NCBI RefSeq assembly: GCF_900564155.1
Contig: NZ_LS999839.1
Span: 4,461,097-4,525,096 of the forward strand
Direction: 5' to 3'
Length of the DNA stretch: 64,000 nt
Source of the DNA: Pedobacter schmidteae
Lineage (GTDB): Bacteria > Bacteroidota > Bacteroidia > Sphingobacteriales > Sphingobacteriaceae
The notes below the pieces were generated by a model. The model was not told the origin of the DNA. It made no database searches and worked only from the letters and a program-made list of their open reading frames with translations. Position 1 is the first letter of the stretch, and the number at the start of each line of letters is the position of its first letter. Below are positions 18,410-27,504 of the stretch, in pieces. A program made the position numbers and the translations under genes.

Positions 18410-19398
18410 AAAAATTTGAAACAAATGAGGAAATGATTTACGGACTGATTATAGATGATCTGGACGGAATCATATCGGCAAACGATAAAGCTACGCTGGA
18501 AAACTGGCGTAACACTTCAGCTGCCAATGAACAGGTATATCAGGAATTCCTGAATGTACACCTCAATATGAATAAATTGTTTGAACGTGGTGGCTATGAC
18601 ACACAATCTTCCTGGGAAGTGCTGGACAAAAAAATCAGTACTGCCCCTCTTGCCGAATCTGCAGATGCTAAGCGGGGCAGGGCCACAAAATTGTGGTACG
18701 GAATTGCGGCATCCATATTGATTGTTTTATCGGCAGGATACTATTTCACTTATAGCAATAAGTACGAGGAAATCAGCACAGGAAACAAGGGTACTTATAT
18801 TATATTACCCGATAGCACACGCGTTGACCTGAATTCGGCTACGACTATCAGATACCGCAAACAAACCTTTTTGAAAAACAGAAAGCTGGAACTGCTGAAC
18901 GGTGAAGTATTCATCAATGTAATAAATCATAAGCTACCTCAATTTAAGCTGGTTATAGGTGAGCTTGAAGCCCTGGACATTGGCACAAGCTTTAATGTGA
19001 TCAAAACCGACAACTCTGTTCATGTGATTGTAGAGAATGGAGAAATTGCCTTAAAAGAACCTTCAGCTGATAAACAAGTGATGCTAACCCCCGGTAAACT
19101 GGGCACCTATGATGTAGGTACCAAAGCCCTTTTGGCGGTGGATAACTTAAACCCCAATTACAAGTCCTGGCTAAATAAAGAATTTATTTTTAATGAAGTT
19201 CCACTAAAAGATGTGGCCAGTCAATTGTCAAAAGTGTACCAGGAACCTATCCTTGTAAAAGGCAACAGTTTAAAATACAGAAAATTAACTGCAAGACTAC
19301 ATTATCAAACTTTGGATAGCGTAATTGCCGTTATTTCTGCATCTTTACAATGTAAAGCAACTAAATCTAAGGCTACTTATATCTTATCTGAAGATTGA
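18406..19398 (+). CDS. FecR-family anti-sigma factor
   Basis: A 330-residue membrane anti-sigma factor. It has a cytoplasmic N-terminal region (about 1-95), a single membrane helix (LWYGIAASILIVLSAGYYF), and a periplasmic FecR domain with TYIILPDSTRVDLNSATTIRY, LELLNGEVFINVINHKLPQF and ALDIGTSFNVIK. A C-terminal domain matches the region that binds the receptor STN domain. It overlaps the sigma gene by 4 bp and is followed after 26 bp by the cognate TonB receptor. It transmits ligand binding at the outer membrane to the sigma factor. Confidence 0.92.
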   Translation: MKKFETNEEMIYGLIIDDLDGIISANDKATLENWRNTSAANEQVYQEFLNVHLNMNKLFERGGYDTQSSWEVLDKKISTAPLAESADAKRGRATKLWYGIAASILIVLSAGYYFTYSNKYEEISTGNKGTYIILPDSTRVDLNSATTIRYRKQTFLKNRKLELLNGEVFINVINHKLPQFKLVIGELEALDIGTSFNVIKTDNSVHVIVENGEIALKEPSADKQVMLTPGKLGTYDVGTKALLAVDNLNPNYKSWLNKEFIFNEVPLKDVASQLSKVYQEPILVKGNSLKYRKLTARLHYQTLDSVIAVISASLQCKATKSKATYILSED

Positions 19399-19424
19399 CA
19401 GGCTGCTTTTCAATTTAGCAGACA

Positions 19425-21968
19425 ATGAGATTTTTCAGAGCAATTGGGTTTTTACTTTTTTTATCGTGTTTAGTTAGCAACCTGCAAGCGCAGGTTGGAA
19501 ATATTCTGGAGCATAAAATCACCGTTAATTTACCTGCCGACTCGTTAATTAAAACGATTCGCAGACTGGAATTAAAGACACGAAATAGCTTTGCTTTCGA
19601 TCCCGACCAACTGCGGCCGGTTCATGTGACGGCGCATAGGTTTGTTCAGACTCCCTTATCGATAGTATTGGAAAAGCTACTGACAGGCACTGCCTTAAGT
19701 TACAAACTGGTGGGCAATGACATAGTCATCATTCCTAAGAAAATAAGTAACTGGACCATAAGAGGGCATGTCAGGGACAAATCGAATGGGGAAGAACTAA
19801 TTGGAGCAACTTTTTACATTCCCGCTATCGACGCCGGGGTAACCACCAATCAATATGGCTTTTATGCGATATCTGTCCCGGAAGGCACTTATCAGGTAAT
19901 GGTTTCCGGCTACGGCTACCAAACCAGCACCCAAACGATTTATCTGAACAGCGATAAGGAACAGGAAATAGAATTATCCCTTAAAACACGACAGCTGAAA
20001 GAGGTAGAAATTAAACAATCTGTTTTGACACCAAATCCGATATTGATGAATGAACAGAATTTTACTGTTAAACAGCTGAGTCGCACTCCTTACTATGCCG
20101 GAGAAACAGATGTGGTAAAGAAGCTGCAAATGGAAAATGGCATCAAAGCACTATCAGAAGGAAGCTCAGGTTTGTTTGTAAGAGGGGGGAATACCGATCA
20201 AAACCTCGTTTTATTGGATGAGGCGGTGGTGTATAACCCATCCCATCTGTATGGATTGATTTCTGTTTTTAATCCTGATGCGGTAAACAATATACAGATA
20301 TACCGTGATTATATCCCTGCAAATTTTGGTGGCCGGCTGTCTTCGGTAATTGTAAACAGAATGACGGAAGGTAACAGCAAAGCCTATCATCTCACAGGTG
20401 GAATCAATTTCATGTCGGCGCGCTTAGCTGCAGAGGGGCCGATTGTAAAAGAAAAGGGCTCTTTTATTGTAGCTTTCAGACGAAGCCTGTTAGATGTATT
20501 CCATAATAGATTCAAGTTATTCAACCCTAAATCAGTCTATTACGATATAAATGCTAAAGCAAACCTAAAAGTAGATAAAAACAACAGTTTATTTTATTCC
20601 ATCTACCTTGGCAAGGACAAATTGTTATCAGAAAATAGCTATACCAATAACTGGGGCAATTTAACTTCTACTTTGCGATGGAACCATATTTTTAATTCCC
20701 GCGTATTTTTGAATGTTTCGGCGGTGTACAGTGATTATAGTAATTTGCTGGACCTGAACGCCGATACACTTTCTAAAAAAAACCAATGGAATACCGGAGT
20801 CAAGGACCTGACCCTGAAAACCGATTATACCTATTACAGGAGTCCCACCAATCAAATTAAATTTGGGATTTCGGGAACCTATCACAGGTTTACACCTGGT
20901 GAGAGTAGCAGGTTGCAATCTGCTGATTTTAATATCCCCCGCGACCGTTCATTGGAATCGGCCATATATTTTGCGCAGCAGCTGACCTTAAACAAAGTGT
21001 TTGAATTGAACTACGGGTTAAGGCTTGGTGTTTTTGTAAATGCACAACAAAAGAAGAATGTATTTGACCCGCAGGGTTATCCGGTAAACGTGGAAGATGT
21101 GAAAACCTTTGTGAACCCCGAACCAAGGATTAACATCAGCTACCTGCCTGGTGTTACCCAACGTATTTTTGCTACCTATAACCGCAACTATCAATACCTG
21201 CAGTTGTTGCAAAACAGTACACTAGCTTTTTCTTCACTTGAACCCTGGATTCCGGCTTCGGCAACAATAAAACCTCAGCGTGCCGACTACTTTTCATTAG
21301 GGTATATGAATATGCCTTCGGATTATATCTTTTCTGTCAATGCTTACTATAAGAAACTGAGCAATCAGCTGGAATTAACAGGACATGCCCAGATCATTAG
21401 AAATCCTGACATCAGAACTCAACTAAGAACCGGGAAATCTGATGCATACGGCTTTGAAACGCAAATCACCAAAACGGAGGGCAAGTTTACCGGATCAATA
21501 GCCTACAGTTATTCAAAAGTTTTCCGCAAAATTGATGGGCTGAACTCGGGCAATAGGTTTGTGGCCAATTATGACATCCCACACGAATTAAAGCTCAGTG
21601 CCAGGTACGAGTTTAATAACCAATTCTCCGTTCAATCCTTCTTTATTTATTCTACCGGCAGGCCACTTACCCTGCCAATAGGTTATTATCAGCACGACGG
21701 CTTAAACGTACCAATATATGAGGACAGGAATACCTCCAGATTTCCGGACCTCAGTAGATTGGATATTTCTGCTCAATACCGTTTTCAGGCTAAAATAGCC
21801 AAAAACCGCTTCCTGTCAAATGTAGTCTCCGTGGGCATATATAATTTATATAATCAGAAAAATCCGCTATATTACCACCTTAATCCAAATACAACGGGTT
21901 CGGCCAGAGCAAGTATAGAATATGGTTTTGGCATTTATCCATGGATAGCCTATAGTTTTAAAATTTAA
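19425..21968 (+). CDS. TonB-dependent receptor with STN and carboxypeptidase-like domains
   Basis: Outer-membrane receptor of 847 residues. It has a signal peptide (ending NLQAQ) and an STN domain (ITVNLPADSLIKTIRRLEL). A carboxypeptidase-regulatory-like domain follows (IRGHVRDKSNGEELIGATFY), then a plug with GLFVRGGNTDQNLVLLDEAV and the conserved VYNPSHLYGLISVFNPDAV. The barrel ends in IYPWIAYSFKI. It is shorter than SusC types and is followed by a DUF4249 lipoprotein rather than SusD, a pattern I know for a distinct class of Bacteroidota receptors. The ligand is unknown; the STN domain plus sigma/FecR genes indicate self-induction. Confidence 0.93.
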   Translation: MRFFRAIGFLLFLSCLVSNLQAQVGNILEHKITVNLPADSLIKTIRRLELKTRNSFAFDPDQLRPVHVTAHRFVQTPLSIVLEKLLTGTALSYKLVGNDIVIIPKKISNWTIRGHVRDKSNGEELIGATFYIPAIDAGVTTNQYGFYAISVPEGTYQVMVSGYGYQTSTQTIYLNSDKEQEIELSLKTRQLKEVEIKQSVLTPNPILMNEQNFTVKQLSRTPYYAGETDVVKKLQMENGIKALSEGSSGLFVRGGNTDQNLVLLDEAVVYNPSHLYGLISVFNPDAVNNIQIYRDYIPANFGGRLSSVIVNRMTEGNSKAYHLTGGINFMSARLAAEGPIVKEKGSFIVAFRRSLLDVFHNRFKLFNPKSVYYDINAKANLKVDKNNSLFYSIYLGKDKLLSENSYTNNWGNLTSTLRWNHIFNSRVFLNVSAVYSDYSNLLDLNADTLSKKNQWNTGVKDLTLKTDYTYYRSPTNQIKFGISGTYHRFTPGESSRLQSADFNIPRDRSLESAIYFAQQLTLNKVFELNYGLRLGVFVNAQQKKNVFDPQGYPVNVEDVKTFVNPEPRINISYLPGVTQRIFATYNRNYQYLQLLQNSTLAFSSLEPWIPASATIKPQRADYFSLGYMNMPSDYIFSVNAYYKKLSNQLELTGHAQIIRNPDIRTQLRTGKSDAYGFETQITKTEGKFTGSIAYSYSKVFRKIDGLNSGNRFVANYDIPHELKLSARYEFNNQFSVQSFFIYSTGRPLTLPIGYYQHDGLNVPIYEDRNTSRFPDLSRLDISAQYRFQAKIAKNRFLSNVVSVGIYNLYNQKNPLYYHLNPNTTGSARASIEYGFGIYPWIAYSFKI

Positions 21969-21992
21969 GCAGCCGGTTGAAAGAAGATCCAA

Positions 21993-22835
21993 ATGAGAAG
22001 TATACTGTTTATATTGATTGTTGTTGTGGTTTTGCCGGCGGCTTCAGGCTGTAAAAAAGGTAATCTGAACGAGGGTTTTATAAAGCCCGCACGGGTATAC
22101 GATATGGCGGTTGAAGGTGGTTTTAATACGAATCAGCCCAGTCAATATATCCGGTTGACAAAACCTTCATTAAATCCGGATTCGGTTCCAAAACCCATCA
22201 GCAAGGCTTCGGTAGTAATTAATGATGGTAAAACAAATATTGTATTTAAGGAAACTCCTGCCGCTTCGGGAATATATGTGGGGCAAAACAGAAATGATCC
22301 AAATTATAACGGTGCCTATACGCTAACCATTAAATATAACAATAAAACCTATACCGCCGTTGATACCCTGCGCCAGGTGATCAACATCATCGATGACTTT
22401 TTGCCTTTGTCTACCAAGGTACTTCCGGATTCAAAAATAGCCGGAAATATTCCTAAACATACCTTTGGATATCTTAACGCCAACAAGTGGTACATTTCTT
22501 ATCCGGACATCCCGAGCTGGGACCTTTCAAAATTTGATCAATCTAAATTTTATACCTATACGCACGTTTTGGGTTCACCTAACTCGCTTTACCCACTAAA
22601 CAACCTAAAAAGAACATTTACATTGGGCAAAGAGGATGTTATCTTTATTTATAAAATATCGCTTTCGGAGAATTATGCAAAATACCTGTATTCGGTATTT
22701 ATGGAAACCGATTGGAATGGATTGTTCTCGGGCGTACCTGTCAATGCCAACGGAAACATATCGGGCAATGTTCAGGGTTATTTTTCGGCCGTAGATATTG
22801 ATAAGAGAAGCTATAAAGCTAAAGAATTACGATAA
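21993..22835 (+). CDS. DUF4249 lipoprotein
   Basis: A 280-residue lipoprotein with a signal peptide and lipobox (AASGC, then KKGNLNEG). The body has the DUF4249 layout: a first beta-sandwich (DMAVEGGFNTNQPSQYIRLTK, SKASVVINDGKTNIVFKE) and a segment GAYTLTIKYNNKTYTAVDTLRQV. It lies 24 bp after the TonB receptor and is the last gene of the CHRD-like/sigma/FecR/receptor operon. DUF4249 proteins regularly accompany such receptors and probably serve as their surface partner, as SusD does for SusC; that role is inference. Confidence 0.85.
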   Translation: MRSILFILIVVVVLPAASGCKKGNLNEGFIKPARVYDMAVEGGFNTNQPSQYIRLTKPSLNPDSVPKPISKASVVINDGKTNIVFKETPAASGIYVGQNRNDPNYNGAYTLTIKYNNKTYTAVDTLRQVINIIDDFLPLSTKVLPDSKIAGNIPKHTFGYLNANKWYISYPDIPSWDLSKFDQSKFYTYTHVLGSPNSLYPLNNLKRTFTLGKEDVIFIYKISLSENYAKYLYSVFMETDWNGLFSGVPVNANGNISGNVQGYFSAVDIDKRSYKAKELR

Positions 22836-22956
22836 TATGGCATTCGGTTTAAGCCTTAATAGTGTATTAACTACACTTTAAGCATCTGATAATAAATGGA
22901 TTTGCGAGTTGCGATTTCAAAGTATTATAATATTTTTACGGCAAAACACCAGAACC

Positions 22957-25900
22957 ATGAATATTAAGAAAGTACTTATTGCCAATCGGGGCGAAATAGC
23001 CATCCGTATTGAGCGCGCCTGTAGTGAACTCAACATTCAGACAGTAGCGATTTATACTTACGAGGACAGATATTCTTTGCATCGTTACAAAGCAGACGAA
23101 GCGTACCAGATAGGGCAGGACCATGAACCACTGAAACCTTATCTGGACATTACAGCTATTATTGAGATGGCTAAATACAGCGGAGCTGATGCCATTCATC
23201 CCGGCTATGGTTTCCTTTCTGAAAATGAAGAGTTCGCAAAAAAGTGCGCTGAAAATGAGATTACTTTTATCGGGCCAAGGCCGGATGTGATGCTGGCACT
23301 GGGAGATAAGGTTACCGCTAAAACGGTTGCCAAAGCTGCAGGTTTGCCTATTATTGAAAGTAATGAACAAGACCTGGATTCGATTGAAATTGCACTTGCT
23401 GAAGCAGCCAGAATTGGTTACCCCCTGATGATTAAAGCGGCATCGGGTGGGGGCGGTCGCGGGATGCGTATTGTGCGTAATGACGAGCAGTTGGAAAAAG
23501 GTTTCTTTGAGGCCAGAAGTGAAGCCAAAAATGCTTTTGGTGATGATACGGTGTTCCTTGAAAAATTTATAGACCGGCCTCGTCATATTGAAGTACAGGT
23601 TGTGGCCGACAATCATGGTGCCGTAGTTCATCTTTACGAAAGAGACTGCTCCGTTCAACGGCGTTTTCAGAAAGTTGTAGAGGTAGCCCCCTCCCTGAAT
23701 TTAACTGAGCAAACCAAAAAACAGCTATATCATTATGCTACTGCTATTGCAAAAGCGGTGAAATATAACAATGTGGGAACCGTTGAGTTCCTATTAGATC
23801 AGCAGGAAAACATTTACTTTATTGAAGTAAATCCCAGAATACAGGTTGAACATACGGTTACAGAAATGATTACTGGTATTGACCTGATCAAATCGCAGTT
23901 ATTTATTGCCGACGGATATCAACTTTCGGATCCGGAAATTGGCCTTAATGATCAGGAATCCATCAGGTGCAATGGCTTTGCCATGCAATGCCGCATTACT
24001 ACAGAGGATCCAGCGAATGACTTTAAACCCGACTATGGTACGTTGATTACCTATAGAAATGCCACAGGTTTTGGCATCAGGCTGGACGAAGGGAGCACCT
24101 ATCCCGGGATGAAAATCAGTCCGTTTTTCGACTCGATGCTTGTTAAGGTAAGCACTAGCGGTAAAACGCTGGAAGATGCCTCCAGAAAGATGAACCGTGC
24201 GCTAAGAGAATTCAGGATAAGAGGGGTGAAGAACAATGTGCAGTTTCTGGAGAACCTGATCAACCATCCAACTTTTATACAAGGTAAAGCCACGGTCAAT
24301 TTTATACAGGAACATCCGGAACTTTTCGAATCCAAAAAACGATTGGACAGAGGCACAAGGATTTTGACCTACCTGGGCGAAGTTTCTGTAAATGGAAACC
24401 CTGATGTAATATTTGTTGATCCGAATAAACGTCTGGAAAAGCCTGAAATACCAAAGATAGATCCTTATATGCCTTATCCGAAGGGGACCAAAGACCTGCT
24501 TACTGAACTTGGCCCTGATGGATTTTCAGCCTGGCTTAAAACAGAAAAGAAGATACATTATACCGATACCACACTGCGTGACGCACATCAGTCTTTGCTG
24601 GCCACACGTATGCGTACTTACGATATGCTTAAGGTGGCCGAAGGATTTGCCAGACATCATCCGCAAACGTTTAGTATGGAGGCCTGGGGCGGGGCAACGT
24701 TCGATGTTTGCTTGAGGTTCCTCCATGAAGATCCATGGCGACGTTTGGAAAAACTGAGGGCGGCGATGCCCAACATACTAATACAGATGTTGATAAGAGG
24801 CTGTAATGGAGTAGGGTATGCTGCTTACCCCGACAACCTGATCGAATCCTTTGTAGAAAAGAGCTGGGAAAAAGGAGTGGATATTTTCAGGATATTTGAT
24901 TCACTAAACTGGATGGAAAATATTGCCCCATGTATAGAAATGGTACGCAAAAAAACACAGGGACTTGCCGAAGGTTCGTTGTGCTATACCGGAGATATAC
25001 TTGATCCAAAACGAAGTAAATATAGCCTGGACTATTACCTGAAACTGGCGAAAAACCTGGAGGATGCCGGCAGCCACATTCTTGGGGTGAAAGATATGTC
25101 AGGTTTACTGAAGCCCTATGCGGCAAAAATATTGATAGAGGCTTTAAAAGACACAGTTAAAATACCAATACACCTGCATACCCACGATACCTCTTCTTTA
25201 CAGCCCGCCACCTATTTGATGGCCATAGAAGCTGGTGTAGATGTAATTGATTGCGCTTTAGGCGCCCTATCAGGAACCACTTCGCAGCCCAACTTCAATG
25301 CAATTGTAGAGATGATGCGTTTCCATGAACGGGAAAACCCATACGATCAAAAATCATTAAATGCTTATTCTAATTATTGGGAAACAGTTCGGGAATACTA
25401 TTATCCATTTGAATCAGGATTAAAAGCAAGTTCGGCCGAGGTATATGAACATGAAATTCCGGGCGGACAATATTCCAACTTAAAACCGCAAGCTATAGCG
25501 CTTGGGCTTGGCGACCAGTTTGAATTGATTAAGCAACGATATGCGGATGTGAACCAACTTTTCGGAGACATTGTTAAGGTCACCCCAAGTTCGAAGGTAG
25601 TAGGAGATATGGCCCAATTTATGGTAGCCAATCAAATCAGTCCCGAAGATATTTTTACACGGGGCGAGCAGCTTTCGTTTCCGGAATCGGTTATTTCCTT
25701 TTTTATGGGTGAAATAGGGCAGCCGGAGGGAGGCTTTCCGGAAGCTTTACAACGTATTCTGCTCAAAGGAAAAACTCCTTTTACAGACCGTCCAAACAAG
25801 CACCTGGCACCACTTGATCTGGATCAGGAATTTGATGACTTTAAAAAGGAATTTGGTGATGACCTGAGTTATACTATGTACCTGGCTTATAAATTTTATC

Positions 25901-26400
25901 CGAAAGTGACCGCTGAAGCGATAAAAAGTTTCAGGCTGTACGGCGATGTATCGGTGATACCAACCCGGTATTTTTTCTACGGTATGAAACCAGGTGAAGA
26001 AACCACCATAGAAATCGCCAAAGGAAAAACACTGTTGATACGTTTGCTTTCGATTGGGCCGGCCGACGACAATGGTATGTGTACCGTATTTTTTAAATTA
26101 AATGGACAGACCAGGAATATCGAAATACTGGACAAATCTGTAAAAGTAGTTAAGTTGGAAAACCGCAAGGTAGACAAAGATTCGGCCCATCATATAGGAT
26201 CTCCGTTACAGGGTTTATTGTCAAAAGTTTTTGTTAAACCCGGCGATCAGATTAAAAAGAACCAACCCCTGTTCATGATAGAAGCCATGAAAATGGAATC
26301 CAATATTTCTGCTATCGCTGATGGCGTGGTTAAATCAATTACTTTACCTGCAGGTACAATGGTGAACACCGACGACCTGGTGATTGAATTGGCTAATTAA
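22957..26400 (+). CDS. pyc: Pyruvate carboxylase
   Basis: Biotin enzyme making oxaloacetate from pyruvate, bicarbonate and ATP, an anaplerotic step. From the ATG at 22957 (the longer frame would start at TTG) the protein has 1147 residues, normal for single-chain Pyc. Domains in order: biotin carboxylase (KKVLIANRGEIAIRIERAC; ATP-grasp loop ASGGGGRGM; EVNPRIQVEHTVTE), and carboxyltransferase from about residue 534 (DTTLRDAHQSLLATRMRT, then the metal-site LHTHDTSS). The tetramerisation/allosteric region is next, and the C-terminal biotinyl domain has EAMKMES with biotinylated K1112. All hallmark motifs are intact. Monocistronic by position. Confidence 0.97.
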   Translation: MNIKKVLIANRGEIAIRIERACSELNIQTVAIYTYEDRYSLHRYKADEAYQIGQDHEPLKPYLDITAIIEMAKYSGADAIHPGYGFLSENEEFAKKCAENEITFIGPRPDVMLALGDKVTAKTVAKAAGLPIIESNEQDLDSIEIALAEAARIGYPLMIKAASGGGGRGMRIVRNDEQLEKGFFEARSEAKNAFGDDTVFLEKFIDRPRHIEVQVVADNHGAVVHLYERDCSVQRRFQKVVEVAPSLNLTEQTKKQLYHYATAIAKAVKYNNVGTVEFLLDQQENIYFIEVNPRIQVEHTVTEMITGIDLIKSQLFIADGYQLSDPEIGLNDQESIRCNGFAMQCRITTEDPANDFKPDYGTLITYRNATGFGIRLDEGSTYPGMKISPFFDSMLVKVSTSGKTLEDASRKMNRALREFRIRGVKNNVQFLENLINHPTFIQGKATVNFIQEHPELFESKKRLDRGTRILTYLGEVSVNGNPDVIFVDPNKRLEKPEIPKIDPYMPYPKGTKDLLTELGPDGFSAWLKTEKKIHYTDTTLRDAHQSLLATRMRTYDMLKVAEGFARHHPQTFSMEAWGGATFDVCLRFLHEDPWRRLEKLRAAMPNILIQMLIRGCNGVGYAAYPDNLIESFVEKSWEKGVDIFRIFDSLNWMENIAPCIEMVRKKTQGLAEGSLCYTGDILDPKRSKYSLDYYLKLAKNLEDAGSHILGVKDMSGLLKPYAAKILIEALKDTVKIPIHLHTHDTSSLQPATYLMAIEAGVDVIDCALGALSGTTSQPNFNAIVEMMRFHERENPYDQKSLNAYSNYWETVREYYYPFESGLKASSAEVYEHEIPGGQYSNLKPQAIALGLGDQFELIKQRYADVNQLFGDIVKVTPSSKVVGDMAQFMVANQISPEDIFTRGEQLSFPESVISFFMGEIGQPEGGFPEALQRILLKGKTPFTDRPNKHLAPLDLDQEFDDFKKEFGDDLSYTMYLAYKFYPKVTAEAIKSFRLYGDVSVIPTRYFFYGMKPGEETTIEIAKGKTLLIRLLSIGPADDNGMCTVFFKLNGQTRNIEILDKSVKVVKLENRKVDKDSAHHIGSPLQGLLSKVFVKPGDQIKKNQPLFMIEAMKMESNISAIADGVVKSITLPAGTMVNTDDLVIELAN

Positions 26401-26418
26401 TCAATTTGCAAATGGCTG

Positions 26419-27219
26419 TTAGGGAATTTGCCTTTTCAGCCATTTCACCAATTCAACGGCACCGTTGTAGTTTTCGTACTCGGCAGGAATACGCGTACCA
26501 TCAACGTACTCATTATACAACCAGGGATCGCCCACAGCAAAAACAGTTCCTTTGCCATACTTTGCAGTAGCCATAACCACATCCTGCTGTTCAGTAATTA
26601 GCGCTTTGGCCGGTGAAGTAAGGCTAAGCACCGAAATTTCTTTCAAATAGAAGATTTTAGAAGTCGGAAAAACTTCATTGCCCTTTGGTACATGGACTTC
26701 GCCAATTTCCAGTTTTCCATTTTTAACCATATTCCGGCTTTGGTTGGTAAAGGTGATCCCAAATCTCTTAGACAGGTCATTTAACTGCACCAGATTGGTA
26801 TTGGAACTATCATTGGCAAATATCAACAATACTCCGCCAGCTTTAACCCAGGCTGTTATCGCTTTGATATCGGCAGGGGCAATCAAATTTGGTTTAGCAC
26901 TTTCTTTAGCATTATCGGGGTCGACAATAATATAGATGTCACTTCCTTTGAGGTTGGCCACTGTAGGAGCTGTTTCCAGACTTTTGGTCTGGATTCCATT
27001 GTCCCTGAACAATTTGCCCAACATGGAAAAACCATTTAGTGTTTCATCTTCCCAGGTATAATGAAACCTGTTTTCATTTCCCGATTTGTCTTTTTTTATT
27101 TCATGATTGAAATAATAATCAAGCAGAACAGTTTTTTGCTGAGCGCATACTGCCGTAATATTTAACGTAAAAATAAACAGCAGAAAAGTAGTTTTGGATA
27201 TGGATTTTTTAAAAAGCAT
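26419..27219 (-). CDS. Secreted DUF4350-like / glutamine-amidotransferase-fold protein
   Basis: A 266-residue exported protein (signal peptide ending AVCAQQ). The mature part resembles the class I amidotransferase-like DUF4350 fold: VLLDYYFNHEIKKD, IYIIVDPDN, ITAWVKAGGVLLIFANDSSN and a closing KYGKGTVFAVGDPWLYNEY. No catalytic Cys of true amidotransferases is visible. In other Bacteroidota I recall similar domains next to, or fused with, unsaturated uronyl hydrolases (GH88/GH105 type), which would fit the divergently transcribed hexuronate-type transporter, but the function is not established. The shared promoter region contains an operator-like site. Confidence 0.7.
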   Translation of the reverse strand: MLFKKSISKTTFLLFIFTLNITAVCAQQKTVLLDYYFNHEIKKDKSGNENRFHYTWEDETLNGFSMLGKLFRDNGIQTKSLETAPTVANLKGSDIYIIVDPDNAKESAKPNLIAPADIKAITAWVKAGGVLLIFANDSSNTNLVQLNDLSKRFGITFTNQSRNMVKNGKLEIGEVHVPKGNEVFPTSKIFYLKEISVLSLTSPAKALITEQQDVVMATAKYGKGTVFAVGDPWLYNEYVDGTRIPAEYENYNGAVELVKWLKRQIP

Positions 27220-27269
27220 GATTAAAACTATAAAATTATTTTTAAGTCGCTAAGCGCTAATCGATATAA

Positions 27270-27287
27270 TGATAAAATTGTTTATCA
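27270..27287. promoter_or_regulatory. TGATAAA-N4-TTTATCA palindrome
   Basis: Perfect 7-bp arms around ATTG in the divergent promoter region between the DUF4350-like gene and the MFS transporter. A second perfect palindrome, AGCCTTTAAAGGCT, lies at 27426-27439, about 65 bp before the transporter start. Either could be a regulator site; no repeat of them was noticed elsewhere. Confidence 0.35.
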
Positions 27288-27325
27288 AATTGCCAAAACG
27301 GCGCTGAAATGCTCAAAATCACGAT

Positions 27326-27340
27326 AACGATTGCGTAAAT
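27326..27340 (+). promoter_or_regulatory. Candidate hexuronate operator AACGATTGCGTAAAT
   Basis: This 15-mer differs by one base from AACGATTTCGTAAAT at 44830-44844, which lies in the divergent kdgK / UxuB-like promoter region. Both sites are between divergent genes of hexuronate metabolism, so a shared regulator, perhaps the LacI protein at 47008-48048, is likely. Confidence 0.55.
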
Positions 27341-27504
27341 ATTTTCGGATGAAGACTGTTTTTACTTATAATTATTATGTAGAATTGCTCTATACGGTAA
27401 TAATTGTATGGAATTACATATATTGAGCCTTTAAAGGCTATTTTGAGCGTATAACGAGCAGCATATAATTTTTATTTAAATACATAAAGACTAAACCAAG
27501 TATA

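Noticed and set aside
22936-23658. 240-residue minus-strand frame inside pyc
   Set aside because: It lies within the biotin-carboxylase coding region, has no recognisable domain and is Cys/His/Phe-rich as antisense frames often are.
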